In this document: positions 50,691-63,643 of the stretch, piece by piece | How the letters are laid out: every line of letters begins with the position of its first letter | Position numbering within the stretch: the first letter of the stretch is position 1 | NCBI RefSeq assembly: GCF_001577835.2 | Contig: NC_029516.1 | Coordinates: 116,309,276-116,373,275 of the forward strand | Origin: Coturnix japonica | Taxonomy: Eukaryota > Chordata > Aves > Galliformes > Phasianidae | Direction: 5' to 3' | Length of the DNA stretch: 64,000 nucleotides | The notes under the pieces: generated by a model | Seen by the model: only the letters and a program-made list of their open reading frames with translations | Told to the model about the DNA's origin: nothing | Databases searched by the model: none | Program-made: the position numbers and the translations under genes

Positions 50691-53689
50691 CTAAAACTAA
50701 ATTTTTTTTTACAAGAAATAGAACTTCAAATATCCCAAGGATGCAGAAAATAATATTTTTTTCAGTTATTGCAAAATAAATGTCAGAGCAAAAGACATCA
50801 TAGGCATTTCATAGACTGAATCTTGTAGAAAGTATCGGTATTTTCTCTGGGCTTTCTAAAGCAGGAAGCTAATCTAGATTTCGTAGATGTTCTAGTATAA
50901 ATGGATCTAGCTTAATCCTTAGCAAATGTTTGCATTATGTACGCTTTTATTTTGCAGCAAAACTAAAAAGCAATAGATGACACAAAGACACATACCTCCT
51001 TGTGGAAAAACCCTCCTCCTCTATTTTGTTTGATTTTGGATCAGAGCTGCAAAGACACTTAAGCTTGCAAGTGTTTAGATCTGTCAGTTTTTTTACAATG
51101 CACCACTATTTAATAGCAAATTCTGCAAACCAGAAAGTTACTCAGATTATCATTTCCCCTACAGCTTTTGAACTTCCTTAAATTTCCTAATTTGCAGATG
51201 CAAATGATTTCACATGAACTGATCACGCAACTAAGTCTTCCTTCCTGCTATGCAGTATGAACGAACAGTCATGCAAAATTATTATAAAATAATGCATACA
51301 CAGTGACAGGGAACATATAAATACCCCTCTTACAAATAAATGAATTGTCATAAATACTATGTTTTGGAAATGAATAATTGCAGTTATGTTACACGGATTT
51401 CAATTTTATACAAGTCAATGCTTGAACTTCTTACAACATGGCCATTTAATTTTATCAAGACCCAACTGGCTGTGAAGAATGTTGAGTTTGTAAAAGACTT
51501 TTCAGTCATAAAAATATGAAAAGCTAATCCATAATGTTTGCTTTAGCTGTCAGCAACTTTAGCTGTGGCTTTGAGTCATGCTCAGTATTAGCCACTTCCT
51601 AGTTTGTTTTACATGATACATGATATACATAGAAGTAGCTAGCGGTTCTTCAGGCAAGACTTTTTATTTCTTGTTTTCAGTGATTTGAATTACTCTTCAC
51701 CTTTCACTCCTAATACAGGCACAACAACAGAGAATTCCCTGAGCTTCTTGGGAGTGGAGTAGGGTCCTTATCATTTAGTCTGCTAGAGGAAGAATTATTT
51801 CTAACCCTGCTTTCCTTGAACCAAAGTCTCTCACTTTATTATTTTCTTGTGTGTGTGATAATGATGCTAATCACTTTGAAAATAACCTGAAATATCGGCA
51901 TTTTGAACAAACAAAAAATCTTAAGTGTTATTGTCTTCTCTTATTTGTTAATGAGATGATATAGGATGACAGGTACTTTCTCAGCTCAGTCAAAGGTAAT
52001 ACCTGACTTACATGTTCAGTGTCTTCTCTTAACAAACACAAACTAGGAACAGCCTGAATATCTAGTTTGTGCTGCTTCAGCCAAAAGCAATATGTAATAA
52101 TAATTTTGCCATCCTCACTGGACTGGCTTCTCATTCTGTCTGTTCTGGGTTTATTCTGACAGTGGGAGCTAAAATAGCTCAATATGTTCCATTTCTTTCT
52201 TTCCAAGACATCCAAGACAAGCATTGCTTACTGTTTCTGGTGGTTGAGAACCAACCTTGTGAGAGATACTGGGGAGGATGTGGGCCTGAGCCTGCTCTCA
52301 CCTAGGCTTTCACCTAGGAAAAGGACAGCAGGAACAAGCACTGGAAAGGGTCGAGGAAGGTCTGAAGGACAGGACCTAAGAGAGTAACATGACAAGTAAT
52401 TCCAGGTGAAGGAAATAGATAAAGGAACAATTAAGAATTCAGAGACAATTCTGAACACTTTTACAACTGTGTGCTTTCCTGGAAAAGGTAATTAATTTTG
52501 TTAAAAGGATTTGCATCCTGCAGCAGTGGCATGTTTGGTCAGATTGTGAATAACCTGAGGATTGTCTAACAGTCTCATCTGATTATTACTTTCAGACTAT
52601 TCAAAGAGTAGCTACATAAGTCTTGACTAACATGTTTCAAAGCTCTAGGATGAATTCACTGGGGCTCTGTGTGCATCACTCTTCCCTCTTCTTGGGATGA
52701 GGCTTTCTGTGCTTGATCACTGTATGCTCTGGGATAGTTCTGGCCAGAGAGATCACAGCCTGATGGCTCCATGGTTGTCCTTGGGTTCTGTGTCCGCCCC
52801 ATGAGGGCAAATGTCCTTCACAGTGCCCTGCTTTCTCTGTGCAGACAAGATCATGACTCTGACTCCATTGGTGACCAGTTTCCTTCAAGGACATCTTATC
52901 TCTTTTATGTTTCCCTTCATCATGCCCCACCTTCTCCTGGGAACCATCAGATCAACTGTTTCTGAACAGACACACTGCTTATCTTGATGTTTATGATAAA
53001 CCAGAAATGGTTTTGATGTTGCGTAATATGCTATTCTGTGCTTTGTCGATGTGAGCAGCTGACAGGAGCAATGAGGCAGGGAAAAAGACCTCTCCAGTTC
53101 CCCCAAGAAAATCTCTGCCAGAGCCAGAATTCTTGGTCTACAGGTGGTCTTCTGGACTCTTGAAGGTGGTGTTCCACAGTGTTGGTGTAGATGTTAATAG
53201 ACGATTCATGAGTAGTTTGCCATAAATAAAAGAGAGATATTCACTCTAGATGGTCTGAAACATCCATTACAATAACATCTTGGTTTAGCACTAGCATTTG
53301 CTGAGAAAAAGCCTACTAGGCTGATAAAAGTTTCAGAAATGTCACCAGCCTTTCATTAAAAAAAAGATTAGATCACACATGGAACAATTATTTCCATAGA
53401 ATTCAACAAGCTGTCCAATGCTTTATGAAATTCTTTTGTAACAGACTGACAATGAGTAGTGTAATTCATAGTTTTAAGAAATGCACAGGAAATTTTTTCA
53501 CAATACTTATTTTGAAAAAGATAATATCACTTTTTCTTTGAAAAAAAAAACCAAACCAACAATAAAGCACTAATTTTCCTTTTCTGGACAACTTAAATTA
53601 AAAGCCATTAATTGATGAATTCAGTTTTAGTTTTTTTTTTTGTTTTGTTTTTTTGTTTTTTTGTTTTTCACCTTTTTTTCAGCCGGTGT

Positions 53690-54130
53690 GGCCTCTGTTT
53701 TGAGCAAATGAATTGGTCACCTGGTGTTATCCACAAACATGACGATGAGAGCTCCTCTACCTCACTGACAAAGATGTCAAACAGGATAGACGTAAGGATA
53801 GAACCCTCTGGTACCCCAATTGTCATGGGTATTTACTCTTTTAAAAACCATACTGACTGCTCCCAGTAATGTCCTTATCATGCCCAGAAATGTGCTCCAA
53901 TAGGAATCCCATCATGACAGTCCAAGCTGTCAGGCCTGTGGTTCCCTGGGATAATCTTCAGAACTTTTTCCAAAGATGAGAACAGTACTTGCCTTTCTCT
54001 AGTCAATAAAGACCTCCTTGGTCTCCACAACCTTTAAGATGCTACAGAATGGATTGGCCAGGTCTCATCACCCTTAAGTTGGGTTCTTGTGAGAACTGTA
54101 TAGATCTGAGTTTCCACATTTAATACTTTC
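53690..54130 (-). mobile_element. CR1-like fragment (5' or central part), old
   Basis: Blocks such as AAAGATGTCAAACAGGATAG and CTCTGGTACCCCAATTGTCA resemble the minus-strand reading of a CR1 region common in bird genomes. A T-rich run (53628-53669) adjoins it. Confidence 0.55.
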
Positions 54131-54640
54131 TTTGGACACACAATGTTATTTGTTCCTTTCCTTCTTGCACCCTTTTGATTTGAGAAGCTGGTCTCCTGGT
54201 AAGTCTATATATTTCCTTAAGTGTTACAGTGGCTGTCCTCAGACTGGGGATCGTGTGTAATGGCAGATTTCATGTGTTCACCTAAATTTAAGATTTAATG
54301 AAACACATCTGGCAAAATTACATGGCTGTTGGTCTTGGTGCAATAAAACTGTCCTGGGAATATTTAATCTGATAATCAAACATACAGCATTGTAAAAAGA
54401 AAAAAAAAAGTCTAATAATGAAGTAACTATATTGGGATGTCTGAAATTTCATTCCAAGCTTTTGTCTCAAAATAAAAAGCAGTTCTACACTAAAGCATGA
54501 ACTTGATCTAACCACGTTTCCTCGCTTATTTGTGAAAAACATTGTGACGTCCTCAAAACATGAACCTCCAAGGCCAAAAGAAGCAGCAAGGTATGTGAGC
54601 TGTCAAAATCAACGAGACTAACTCAGAGGATAAAGTCATC

Positions 54641-54646
54641 TTTATT
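54641..54646 (-). terminator. Poly(A) signal of receptor gene 2
   Basis: AATAAA on the minus strand about 380 bases after the stop codon at 55024. Confidence 0.55.
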
Positions 54647-55023
54647 GTGAATGAAATTTCTCAAAGGTTAATTCTGTTAAGGGGAGAAATGCCTGACCAT
54701 TTTCTGTTTGAATATCAACAAAAGATGATAAAAAAAAAAAAAAAATGTTATTTTTTCCTTAAACAAATTGAAATGTAACTGAAACTTCTTGACCAAAATA
54801 TTTAAATCATATTCACAGAATGGAAGACCCAATAAGGACAATTACCCAAACACTAAAGAAAGATGAAATTAAAAGAAAATACAAAGGCATTTCAAAAACT
54901 TACACATAAATAATCTTATCTTTTGGCTGCATTGCTTATGCAATTTAATCCCTGACTTTCTTAAGAGCTAAATTACCCAAAAAGTACTAAAAAGTATGCT
55001 TTCAGGTTCCTCATTTGTTTCTA

Positions 55024-58000
55024 CTATTTTACTACTTCAGCAACTACTGTAATTTGTTCAGTTTCAGATGTTACTGACTGCATTTTGCACTCCATCATCT
55101 GAAAGGAAAATTAAAACTTATGTTAGTTTTATACACATGGCTAAGTTAACTTCACTTATGCATGTATAATTCTGAGAATATTTCAACTTTTTTTGCAGAT
55201 TTCAAGGAAGTATTTCACTTTTTTGTTTTACATATGTACATGTCCCACTGGCAAAGTTCATCCTGCCTACATGGAGAGAAGCAAGTCAAGCAGTCAAACA
55301 ATTTGTGGCTCTGCGTATGGGACTGATGTTGGTGACAGTGTGATGTTGGTAACGGCATCCATGCTGCTCTGTGTGACTGGCTGTCTCAGTCTCCTCTCTT
55401 CGTGTTGGTACATTTGTGCGCCTTGTAGTGGACCTCCCAATGGAAGCATTAACCCCTGTGCCCATTAGACTGGAACAGGAGAAACCTCCTGGGGTAGAAG
55501 GGTATTTGTGTTTGACTTCCCTTAACAAATTCCCTGCTGATTTTCTTTTGTAGTTCCTCAATATACAGCAAAAGAAAGAGTTTTTCTTTCTTTTGTGTTC
55601 CTTATAATTTAAACATTACCTTTAAACCTGCAGTAGAGTTTGCATTGCATTTAATATAAAATGGAAAGAAAACCTACCTGTGGATTTATATCAGGCTGTA
55701 CATTAAATGGATTTTTTGGCTTTGGGACTTGTGGAAATGCTGCTTTCCAATAACCAGTTCTGTAAATCAAATGGGACAGAGTAAAACAGAAAAATAAAGT
55801 ATCCAGCATGTGTCAAAACCAACGCACCCTTGGACAAGCTCTTATCTTCCTCCTCCACAGTAGAAGAGAAATGAAAATTGTACATCATCACAGCACAGAA
55901 TGAATACATATGAAGAAAACACTAACAGTTTCGATGGTAATGATTTTCTTTTTGGTTAGATTCAAAATATTTATTTTCTTCTTTGAAAGAAAAAGGGACT
56001 CACTACTGTAATCATATCTAAGTCACTGCAGCCAGTATAAAGTGAATATAAACATTTAAACAAGGAGGAATAACAGACTTCTCTGAATTACCGTATATTT
56101 CTATACAAAGTGCATGATAAGGTAGACTATCCTTTTTCTTTCCATTTCTCTTGCACAGTTTATTTCAGGAAGAAATACATATTTCTTATGCATTCTCAGA
56201 TTAGTTTAGCTTGCTAGGACAATTCTAACACATGTTACAAGATCTGTACTGGTAAGTACAACCAGCCTGTGTGTTTGCAATAAGTACATTTCAAGAAATC
56301 AAATTTTTTTGGCAGACAGTCTATATGTTGGTAAGCAAGGCTTGAAAAGGTTGGAATCAGGAGAGGCTGTGGAAACTTAGGTTGTCTAATTTGCAGGGAA
56401 GGCTAAGAGGTGACCTCACTGTTCCACGCAGCACTCTGAGGAGAGCAAGCAGAAGGAGGTGCCACGCTCTGCTCCTGAGAACCAATTGTTATGGAACAGA
56501 TGATCTTGAGTGAGATCACAGGACATGTGCAAGAGAACCAGGAGATCAGAACCAGCCAGCATGGGTTCATGAAAGGCAGGTTGTGGTGAGGTGGGGGTCG
56601 GCCTCTTCTCCCGTATAACCAGAAATAGGACAAGAGGGAATGGCCTAAAGTTGAGTGAGGGAATGTCAATTTTGGATGGAAGTTTCTTTTCCAAAAGAGT
56701 GCTGAGGTGCTGGAACAGGCTGCCCAGGGAGGTGGTTGAGTCACATTTCTTAGAGATGTTCAAGAAACATGTAGATGTGGTACTAAGGGACTTGGTTTAG
56801 TGGAGAAATATTGGTGGTAGATAGACAGGTAGACTAGATGATCTTAGAGATCTTTTCTCAGCCTTAATTACTCTACAACTCTGTGGTAAGTGATGGAACA
56901 TAATTAACCTTCTTGCAATGTTAACAGTAGAGGCTCTTGAAAAATGTATGTGAGTCATCCAAAGAGAGACTTTAGGTATCACAGTTATAAAGTCTGCCTT
57001 GAGAACAACTTTTTGGTTTGACTTCTATTAGACTGTGAGTGAAAATGTGTTCAGAAGAACCTCTGCATAATTTATTTTCACACAAAATAAAATAGATATA
57101 AATCCTGTATACCTTTTGCAGAAGCAAACTGTAAAGATAGCTATTGAGAGTGTTGCAACTGCCAGTACAGGTAAAATCCATACTGAAGAAGAAATTTCTT
57201 CGTTTCCTGAAAGAGCAACAGTCACGAATCATTATTGTTAACAAAAAGCAATAGATGCACGGCTGTGTCTAACACATACTTCATACTTGTGAATGTCAGC
57301 CAAAAAGGTTTCATCCTGGAACAAAATGCAACTCTTTTTTCTTTTAGCATTTTAGCTGTACATTTTTCCAGGAGAGATTAACACCAAACCTGCTTGTTAG
57401 TCCTCAGTGCTAAGCAGGTATGATGCGCTACAGTTTCAAATGTACACATTTTTTTACTGATTTCAAAAGTGAGAATGTTGAGATGAACTAATTATCTCTC
57501 TCCTTCTCAGTAATGTGGAATGAAACAAAATGCTTACATACACTTCATATTTTAATTTGTAAGTGCACAGCCATGCGTGAGGTAGATAGCAGGGTAAAGG
57601 ATGTGTCAGGGTAAAGATTTGTTATTCTTACCAAACTCCACAGCTGCACTCCATTCCCCCCAGTCTTTGTTCACTTTACACATACGGCCAGCTGCTCTTA
57701 TTTTCACCAGGTTCTTCTTTCTCATGTTGGGATTTTGAACTACGTGGCTTGTAACCATTTCCTAAGCAAACAGACAACATCATGATTAGACTGAAGTTTT
57801 CGTTGCTGAACGCCTATATGTTGACAATGTGCAAGCTGTGTCTACCAGTGACAGTTTGCAAGGTATGGGAGAACTGCTTGTTAGATCAGACTTCTGCTTT
57901 GGAGCAAAAAGTATATTCTTGTTTTTTAAGTATGTAGTATGTATGCATCTATGTGTATACAGCCTATCACTCCATACATTTTGCTGCCTAGAACTTTCAA

Positions 58001-61000
58001 CTTTTCAACTTTTACATGTTAACCTGTAATTTCTCAAAAATTACATGATCAGTAAGTCTGATTTATTTACTACTTCCCTTCCTCCGCTTACAAAGCAGAA
58101 AAATATCTTTAATTGCCTCGTATTAACACTGCTAGAATTCTATAATGCAAAGAATAAACCATAGGCATGTAGCTCATATTCCTATCTTTGTAATAGGGCT
58201 CCTTAGGACAAACAGAAGTCCCAGTACAACCTTGTAAAATAAGGAGACTGTGGTACTTAGCTGTACCAGAACTTCACAAAACATACTGTCTCTTGGATAC
58301 TTTCAGAACAGGGGTATGATGTGCAGGCTACACTGAGTAGAAGGTGAAGTGTACCTACAGAACAGGCCCCATTCCAACGGGCTTTTTTTGGTCGTTGTGT
58401 TTATGTAAGTTAAATTAAATTCCCAGGAGGAGTTTCCTTGGTGCCTCCTTTCCCTTCTGTCACTAATGTGGATCTTCAAATTCTGACCCAAACATTTAAG
58501 AGGAAGAAGGAATAGTGTAATATAAAACAGAAGGTTCCACAAAATAGTTGTAGAACAATAACTTTGAATGGAATATCACACATTTCTTCGAATGTGTGAT
58601 AAGTGACGCAAATATCATAATTATTTAGCAGTTAGGTGCATTTGAGAAACTCATAAATAAGAATATTGTAAAGCATAGAACTAATGATAAATACAACTAT
58701 GTGCTCAACTTTTTACAACTGACTATGAAACTCACACTGCTGATAAATAGAAAAAGCAAACTTACTTTTGTGTAACTTTGATTGGTCCACTCTGCAGAGC
58801 TGCCCTGTAAATCAAGACAAAACTTTTATGATTGTTTTTTTTTTGTTTTGTTTTGTTAAGATAATCATTTTAATCAACCATCTATCACCTTTCTCTGCAT
58901 TATTGTCTCATCTACTTCACAGCTTGCTTTGAAGAACTAGTAGTTTACCTAATACTTAATTTCTGATATACCATTCAACTGCAATGCCAAGTTTATACAG
59001 AAACTAATTTGTGTATAAAAAAAGTATTTCTATTCCTTAGCACTAGAGCTGAGAAATAAAATGAAATTTTATTTCAGGTTGGTGATTCAATTGAAACACA
59101 ACCAAAAAAACCCTGGTCTGAATGCAAACAGTAACTTTATTTTTACATACAACAGAAAAAGCCTTTAATATCATAGAATCATAGAATGGTTTGGGTTGGA
59201 AGGGACCTTTCTGATCATCTAGTTTTAACCCCTGCTATTGGCAGGGACACCTCCCTCTAGACCAGGTTGCTCAAAACCCATCCAGCCTGGCCTTGAACGC
59301 TTCCAGGAAGCATTTTACTGATGCCATGTATGAGAAAGAGACAATCACAGAATTAAAGAAGTACAGGGATTGGAAGGGACCTCTGGAGGCCATCCAGTTC
59401 AGCCTCCCTGCTAAGCAGGTTCCCTAATTAAGGTAACACATGTAGGCATCCAGGTGGGTTTTGGATATCTTCAGAGAAGGAGAATTCACAACTCCTGTGG
59501 GCAGCCTTTTCATGGTCACTGTGTTACCCTTTTTGTTTTCTTTCAATGCAAGTAATTTCCAGTTGTAAAAATAAAGCTTAAAAGTTGACTGTAACACAAA
59601 TATATGTTGTTTGCAGTATATCGCAATGCAAGTAATATTTCTCTATAAAACAATATAAGCAAAATCTCGCTCTCGCTTTATACCTCACAGTTGGAAAGCA
59701 GTACATTTTGCAGTGCAGTAATTGATGGACTGGATGTAATTAGCAACGTGAAAGCTGCTGATAAGTACTTATGGAAATATTAGTCAATTTGGACAGCATA
59801 TAGATTGAAAATTCTTTGCAACCGTGTTAAAAAATAAAGAATTATTTATTGCTTTACTGTGATCTTTCTTTAAGTCAAAGTCACACGGATGTCAGTATGA
59901 ATTCTTTACTACAAAGGCAAAGGGATTCGAAGAAACCATAAAGTTTCATAGCAGCAATCATCGGGGATCAACTGTGAATTAGCAAACCGCCTCCAGCTCC
60001 GAACAGTAACTCCAGAAAAGGGCAGCGCAAGCCGCCCAGTGGCCTCCTGGATGCAGTACAGGCAGACTGTTCCTCCCCAGTCGCCGTCGGCCGCCTCTTG
60101 ATCGCCTGCCGATAGCGCACCTACTCTCCTTCTAGCAGGAATCCTCAGTCTCTCACTCCATCCTCACTCCTTTTTTTCTCCCAAAGACTTGTCGAGTCTT
60201 TCTCCTTTCTCTGTCATTTGTTTTCTTTTACTTAACATTATACATTATATCTTTAGCTGCTATAGTATCATAGAACCATAGAACCACCAAGGCTGGAAAA
60301 GACCCACGGGATCACCAAGTCCAACTATCCACCCATCACCAATAGTTCTCACTAAACCATGTCCCTCAACACAACATCCAAACGTTCCTTGAACACCTCT
60401 AGATCTGGTGACTCCACCACCTCCCTGAGCAGCCCACAGCTAGTTACACTTTGAATGTACAGAAATTTCAGCCTCTCTGTCCATTCATATTGCTTAACCA
60501 AATCACCATTTCTTTGCTTCATATTTGCAGCCCAGCTCTGTCCTATCACAGAGATGCAGTCAGCACTGGAAAGAAGCGAGCCTCAGCAAATGAAAGAACT
60601 TTTTCTGAGTTTTGTCACAGCCAAATCTGTAATATGTTCAAGCTGTGATTAAACATCCTTCTCCTCTTAGTCCCATGTACTCATAGACCCCGAGTGTATG
60701 TTCAGCAATAGGTTACCCAGAAGAAGAAGGATAAAATGGGGCAGTACAGCTTCACAAGGTGTAAGAAAGGCATGACAATGAAAAATAATGCTGCATATGA
60801 GGAAGTCTACACAATATGAAAGATTTTCTTTTTACCCATGCGTATTAGAAAATTCTAAAATGCGTGTCAGAGTTTAACATAGGTATAGAAATTCCTCTTA
60901 CCTTGGATGTTATTTCGATTTCATATTTAAAACATCTGTCTTTGTTAGAGTGATTTATTTGGGGCTGTTGCCACTGAATAGTGCAAGAATCTGAACTTTC

Positions 61001-63643
61001 GTTACAACTGACAGTGACATTCGATGGAGGCATGAGTTTTTCTGAAATGATAAATTCAAGCATTCAAATATTTAAAATCACTTAGTAGTTTTTGATTTGA
61101 TTAAATCTTCTGTTAGAAGACCAGAGTTCCCTATATTCTGTCTCCAGGAAAAGAATTAGGGACAAAGCCAGGGAATGTGGTTCAGAGGGAACTATCTGAG
61201 CTTTGCCAATTGTAAAAATAATTTCATCATATATGAAAACACATATGAAAACTTGGGATGTTTTGTACACATATTCATTTCTTTAGTTAAGGGTATGTTT
61301 TCCACATATAGTATCTCCACTGGCAAAGCGGAAGAGTAATTGCTCAAATAGGCTTATCCCAAAAGATCTCTCTAGTTGAAATGTCTTTGGCCATCACTGA
61401 AAAAGACAGTGGTGTGAAATGCTATCTCCAAAATTCCATTGATGTATATGTAATTCATGTAGATTGCTAAAAAAAGCTGAGAAGGGCTACAGCTGTGAAG
61501 CAAAATTGAATGGAAGAACTGCTGATGCACACCATGTATTTCTCCCAGCGCAATGTTTATGCTGTATGATACATGTCAAATAATGGAGTTATTCCATATA
61601 AGGAAGGATGAAAAAGCAGTGGCTACAAAGAAAACCACCTTTAGGATAATAATCAGCTAAATGAGTTGACAGACTGGGTAACACATTTCACTTTAGCTGC
61701 ACAAGTGAAGATGAAACTAGGGATTTCAGTGAGAATTTTGGAACTCTGGTACCAACATCCAATGGACTCGAATACCTGCACAGTGTTTAGGTAAATGACA
61801 CTCATGCCATAAAATCCTCACTCTCAATGTAAGAATTGTTAGGGTGGTCAGACTTCTCTTAACAATTATTTCAGAATGTTACTACTTCCTCTTGTGGTCT
61901 ATTTTCAAACTATATTTTTGCCAGCCTTGAGGATAAGACCAAATCTTTTCAGAAAACAGGAAGAACTGTCATGTGGGGAGACGGTTCTGTCTGAGTGCAG
62001 GTTCTGTCTCAGGGATAAATGCTCTATAACCAAAAACAGAAATAAAGACAGAGATACATTATTTACTCACCGATTGTATATAGTTCAATATCTGTGTCAT
62101 AGAACTGGATCAGGGTATTTTTGCTAGACCCATTCACCAAAAAGTAGGATCTCTCTATCTTCACGTTTTTGAATCTACATCCCACATGTCTACCATTTTC
62201 ATCTTTAATGTAAAGCTCACATTCCATTACGTCACCATATCTATAGATAACATAACATATATACACATATCAAGGAGTTTTGGTTAAACATGGGCACTGT
62301 GATGTGTAAAGTGAGAATTCAAGACTCAATAAGACCTACTCACCTTGAGTTCTGCCAGTAGAGATAATATTGGGTATCTCCTGGAGCGTTCCTGCCTGCC
62401 TGCCAAGTGCAGTTCATGAGGGAAATGTCATAAATCACACAGGAGAAGTTCTCAATGGCTGACCCATTAATGCCTGCAAACATAGCAATGTCTGTTATGA
62501 GGAAAAAATGTGTGGACAGCTCCAGGCTGGAGGGTATTGGCACATGCTTAGATACAGAAGATACCTGCAACTCCAGATAATTATTGTTTTAATTAGGAAT
62601 GATAAACTTCATTTTACATAGCTGCACTGGAAGGTATTTAGACTGATAGATATTGTGAAGAATCTTATGTAGTTATGTCCTCCAAAGATATGACTGAAGT
62701 TATATATATATGATATATATGATGTATATGATAGGATTAGGCTCCATGAAAACAAGTCTGCCATGATGCAAGCTGACAACTTAAGTGGCCACCTTTATTC
62801 CTTGAATTACTCTGATTTTGGAGGTTAACATCACTTCACCATATCACAAACACTACAAAGAACTCTTTAACTCCTAGCCCCAACAAAGGCTAATAAGGAG
62901 AAGAAATGTGTCTTTTTAAAAGAAAGGATGACTTAGCCCTCCTTTTATAAGGAAACAGCAATTTCTTTGAGCTTGATGAGACAAGAAGTAGAGTCATTTT
63001 GTATATTCACATTCCATGTTACTTAAATGGGCAAATAGTGCACCCCATTATCTTAACACTCTTGTATCTGTTCTCCCTGTCATATAAAAAAGGGCAAATT
63101 CAGACATTTTCTTCTCATAGATTGGACACTACAAAGTGACACCATGAGTTATGCTGTTATGGAATTCAAGGTGTCACACACTTCTTGAAGAATTTAAAAA
63201 CAACAGCCACAAATTTGTTTCAACTCAATTTTGAATAATATAGGAAAATCAAGCTAATAAAACATTCAGAAGAGAATTCGCAATTAAGAAAATGTCATCA
63301 AGCAAGACATTAACCATGGGCAAGACATTTACTGACTTTCCTAAAAGTTGTAGGAAAATACTTTACTTGTCCAACAAACATTGTCATAAGGATGTAGACA
63401 AGAAACTGTCCATTTACAGGAAATAGAAGAAGTAAGGAAGAAGGCATTTCATGCTTTTTTTTACACTTGGGCCCATTAGAAGTGTGCAAATCCTTACCCA
63501 AAGTCTTCTGCATTACCTTGAGGAATATACTCGCATGTGACTGAGTATGTACTGTTTGTTGCCTCTGCTATTACCGAAAAGTTTGCCCCATTGTGCAGAG
63601 GAAATACTAGGTTTCTTACAAAGATGCAATTTGTCTTCTTTCC
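55024..63643 (-). CDS. CSF2RA: CSF2RA-like type I cytokine receptor alpha chain (5' exons missing)
   Basis: Nine minus-strand exons: 63643-63517, 62473-62344, 62240-62071, 61041-60902, 58804-58766, 57761-57632, 57206-57113, 55759-55678, 55098-55024. They encode 328 aa from the N-terminal domain to the stop. The signal-peptide exon and the next one lie beyond 64000. Exon lengths 130, 140, 39, 94 and 82 equal those of receptor gene 1, so the two are tandem duplicates. Seen: NFSCVIYDISLMNCTW, RSYFLVNG and PPSNVTVSCN (both close to human CSF2RA), WGEWS in the second fibronectin domain, a membrane helix (WILPVLAVATLSIAIFTVCF), a Box 1-like AFPQVPKPKNPF and a tail ending EQITVVAEVVK. By sequence and order it is best called CSF2RA, the GM-CSF receptor alpha chain, acting with the common beta chain. 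All splice sites are canonical. Confidence 0.88.
56340..56885 (+). mobile_element. CR1 LINE 3' portion
   Basis: CR1 RT C-terminal frame ([20 protein letters not shown]) and 3' UTR ending AATTACTCTACAACTCTGTG. It lies in the intron between the membrane exon and the Box 1 exon of receptor gene 2. Confidence 0.85.
59171..59315 (-). mobile_element. CR1 LINE 3' fragment
   Basis: TCATAGAATCATAGAATGGT and GGGTTGGAAGGGACCT are the hallmark minus-strand CR1 3' end. Intronic. Confidence 0.9.
59344..59510 (-). mobile_element. CR1 LINE 3' fragment, second and older
   Basis: GGATTGGAAGGGACCTCTGG and CCTGTGGGCAGCCT mark another CR1 subfamily, similar to the one at 13878, placed just beside the previous copy. 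Confidence 0.82.
60267..60436 (-). mobile_element. CR1 LINE 3' fragment
   Basis: TATCATAGAACCATAGAACC through CTCCACCACCTCCCTGAGCA. Same type as the copy in SLC25A6 intron 1. Confidence 0.88.

Larger units (their letters stand above)
44187..54640. other. Gene-free spacer between the two receptor genes
   Basis: About 10 kb upstream of receptor gene 1 and downstream of receptor gene 2. I found only CR1 fragments (44610, 45900, 49960, 53690), poly-T runs (48297, 53628) and low-complexity patches. No receptor exon, CpG-rich promoter or other coding block was recognised. The core promoter of gene 1 must lie just above 44186 but has no CpG island and no clear TATA box. Confidence 0.55.

Noticed and set aside
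44187-54640. A third receptor copy between the two genes
   Set aside because: I looked for CTW, WGEWS and Box 1-like motifs on the minus strand and saw none. Only CR1 fragments and simple repeats are present.
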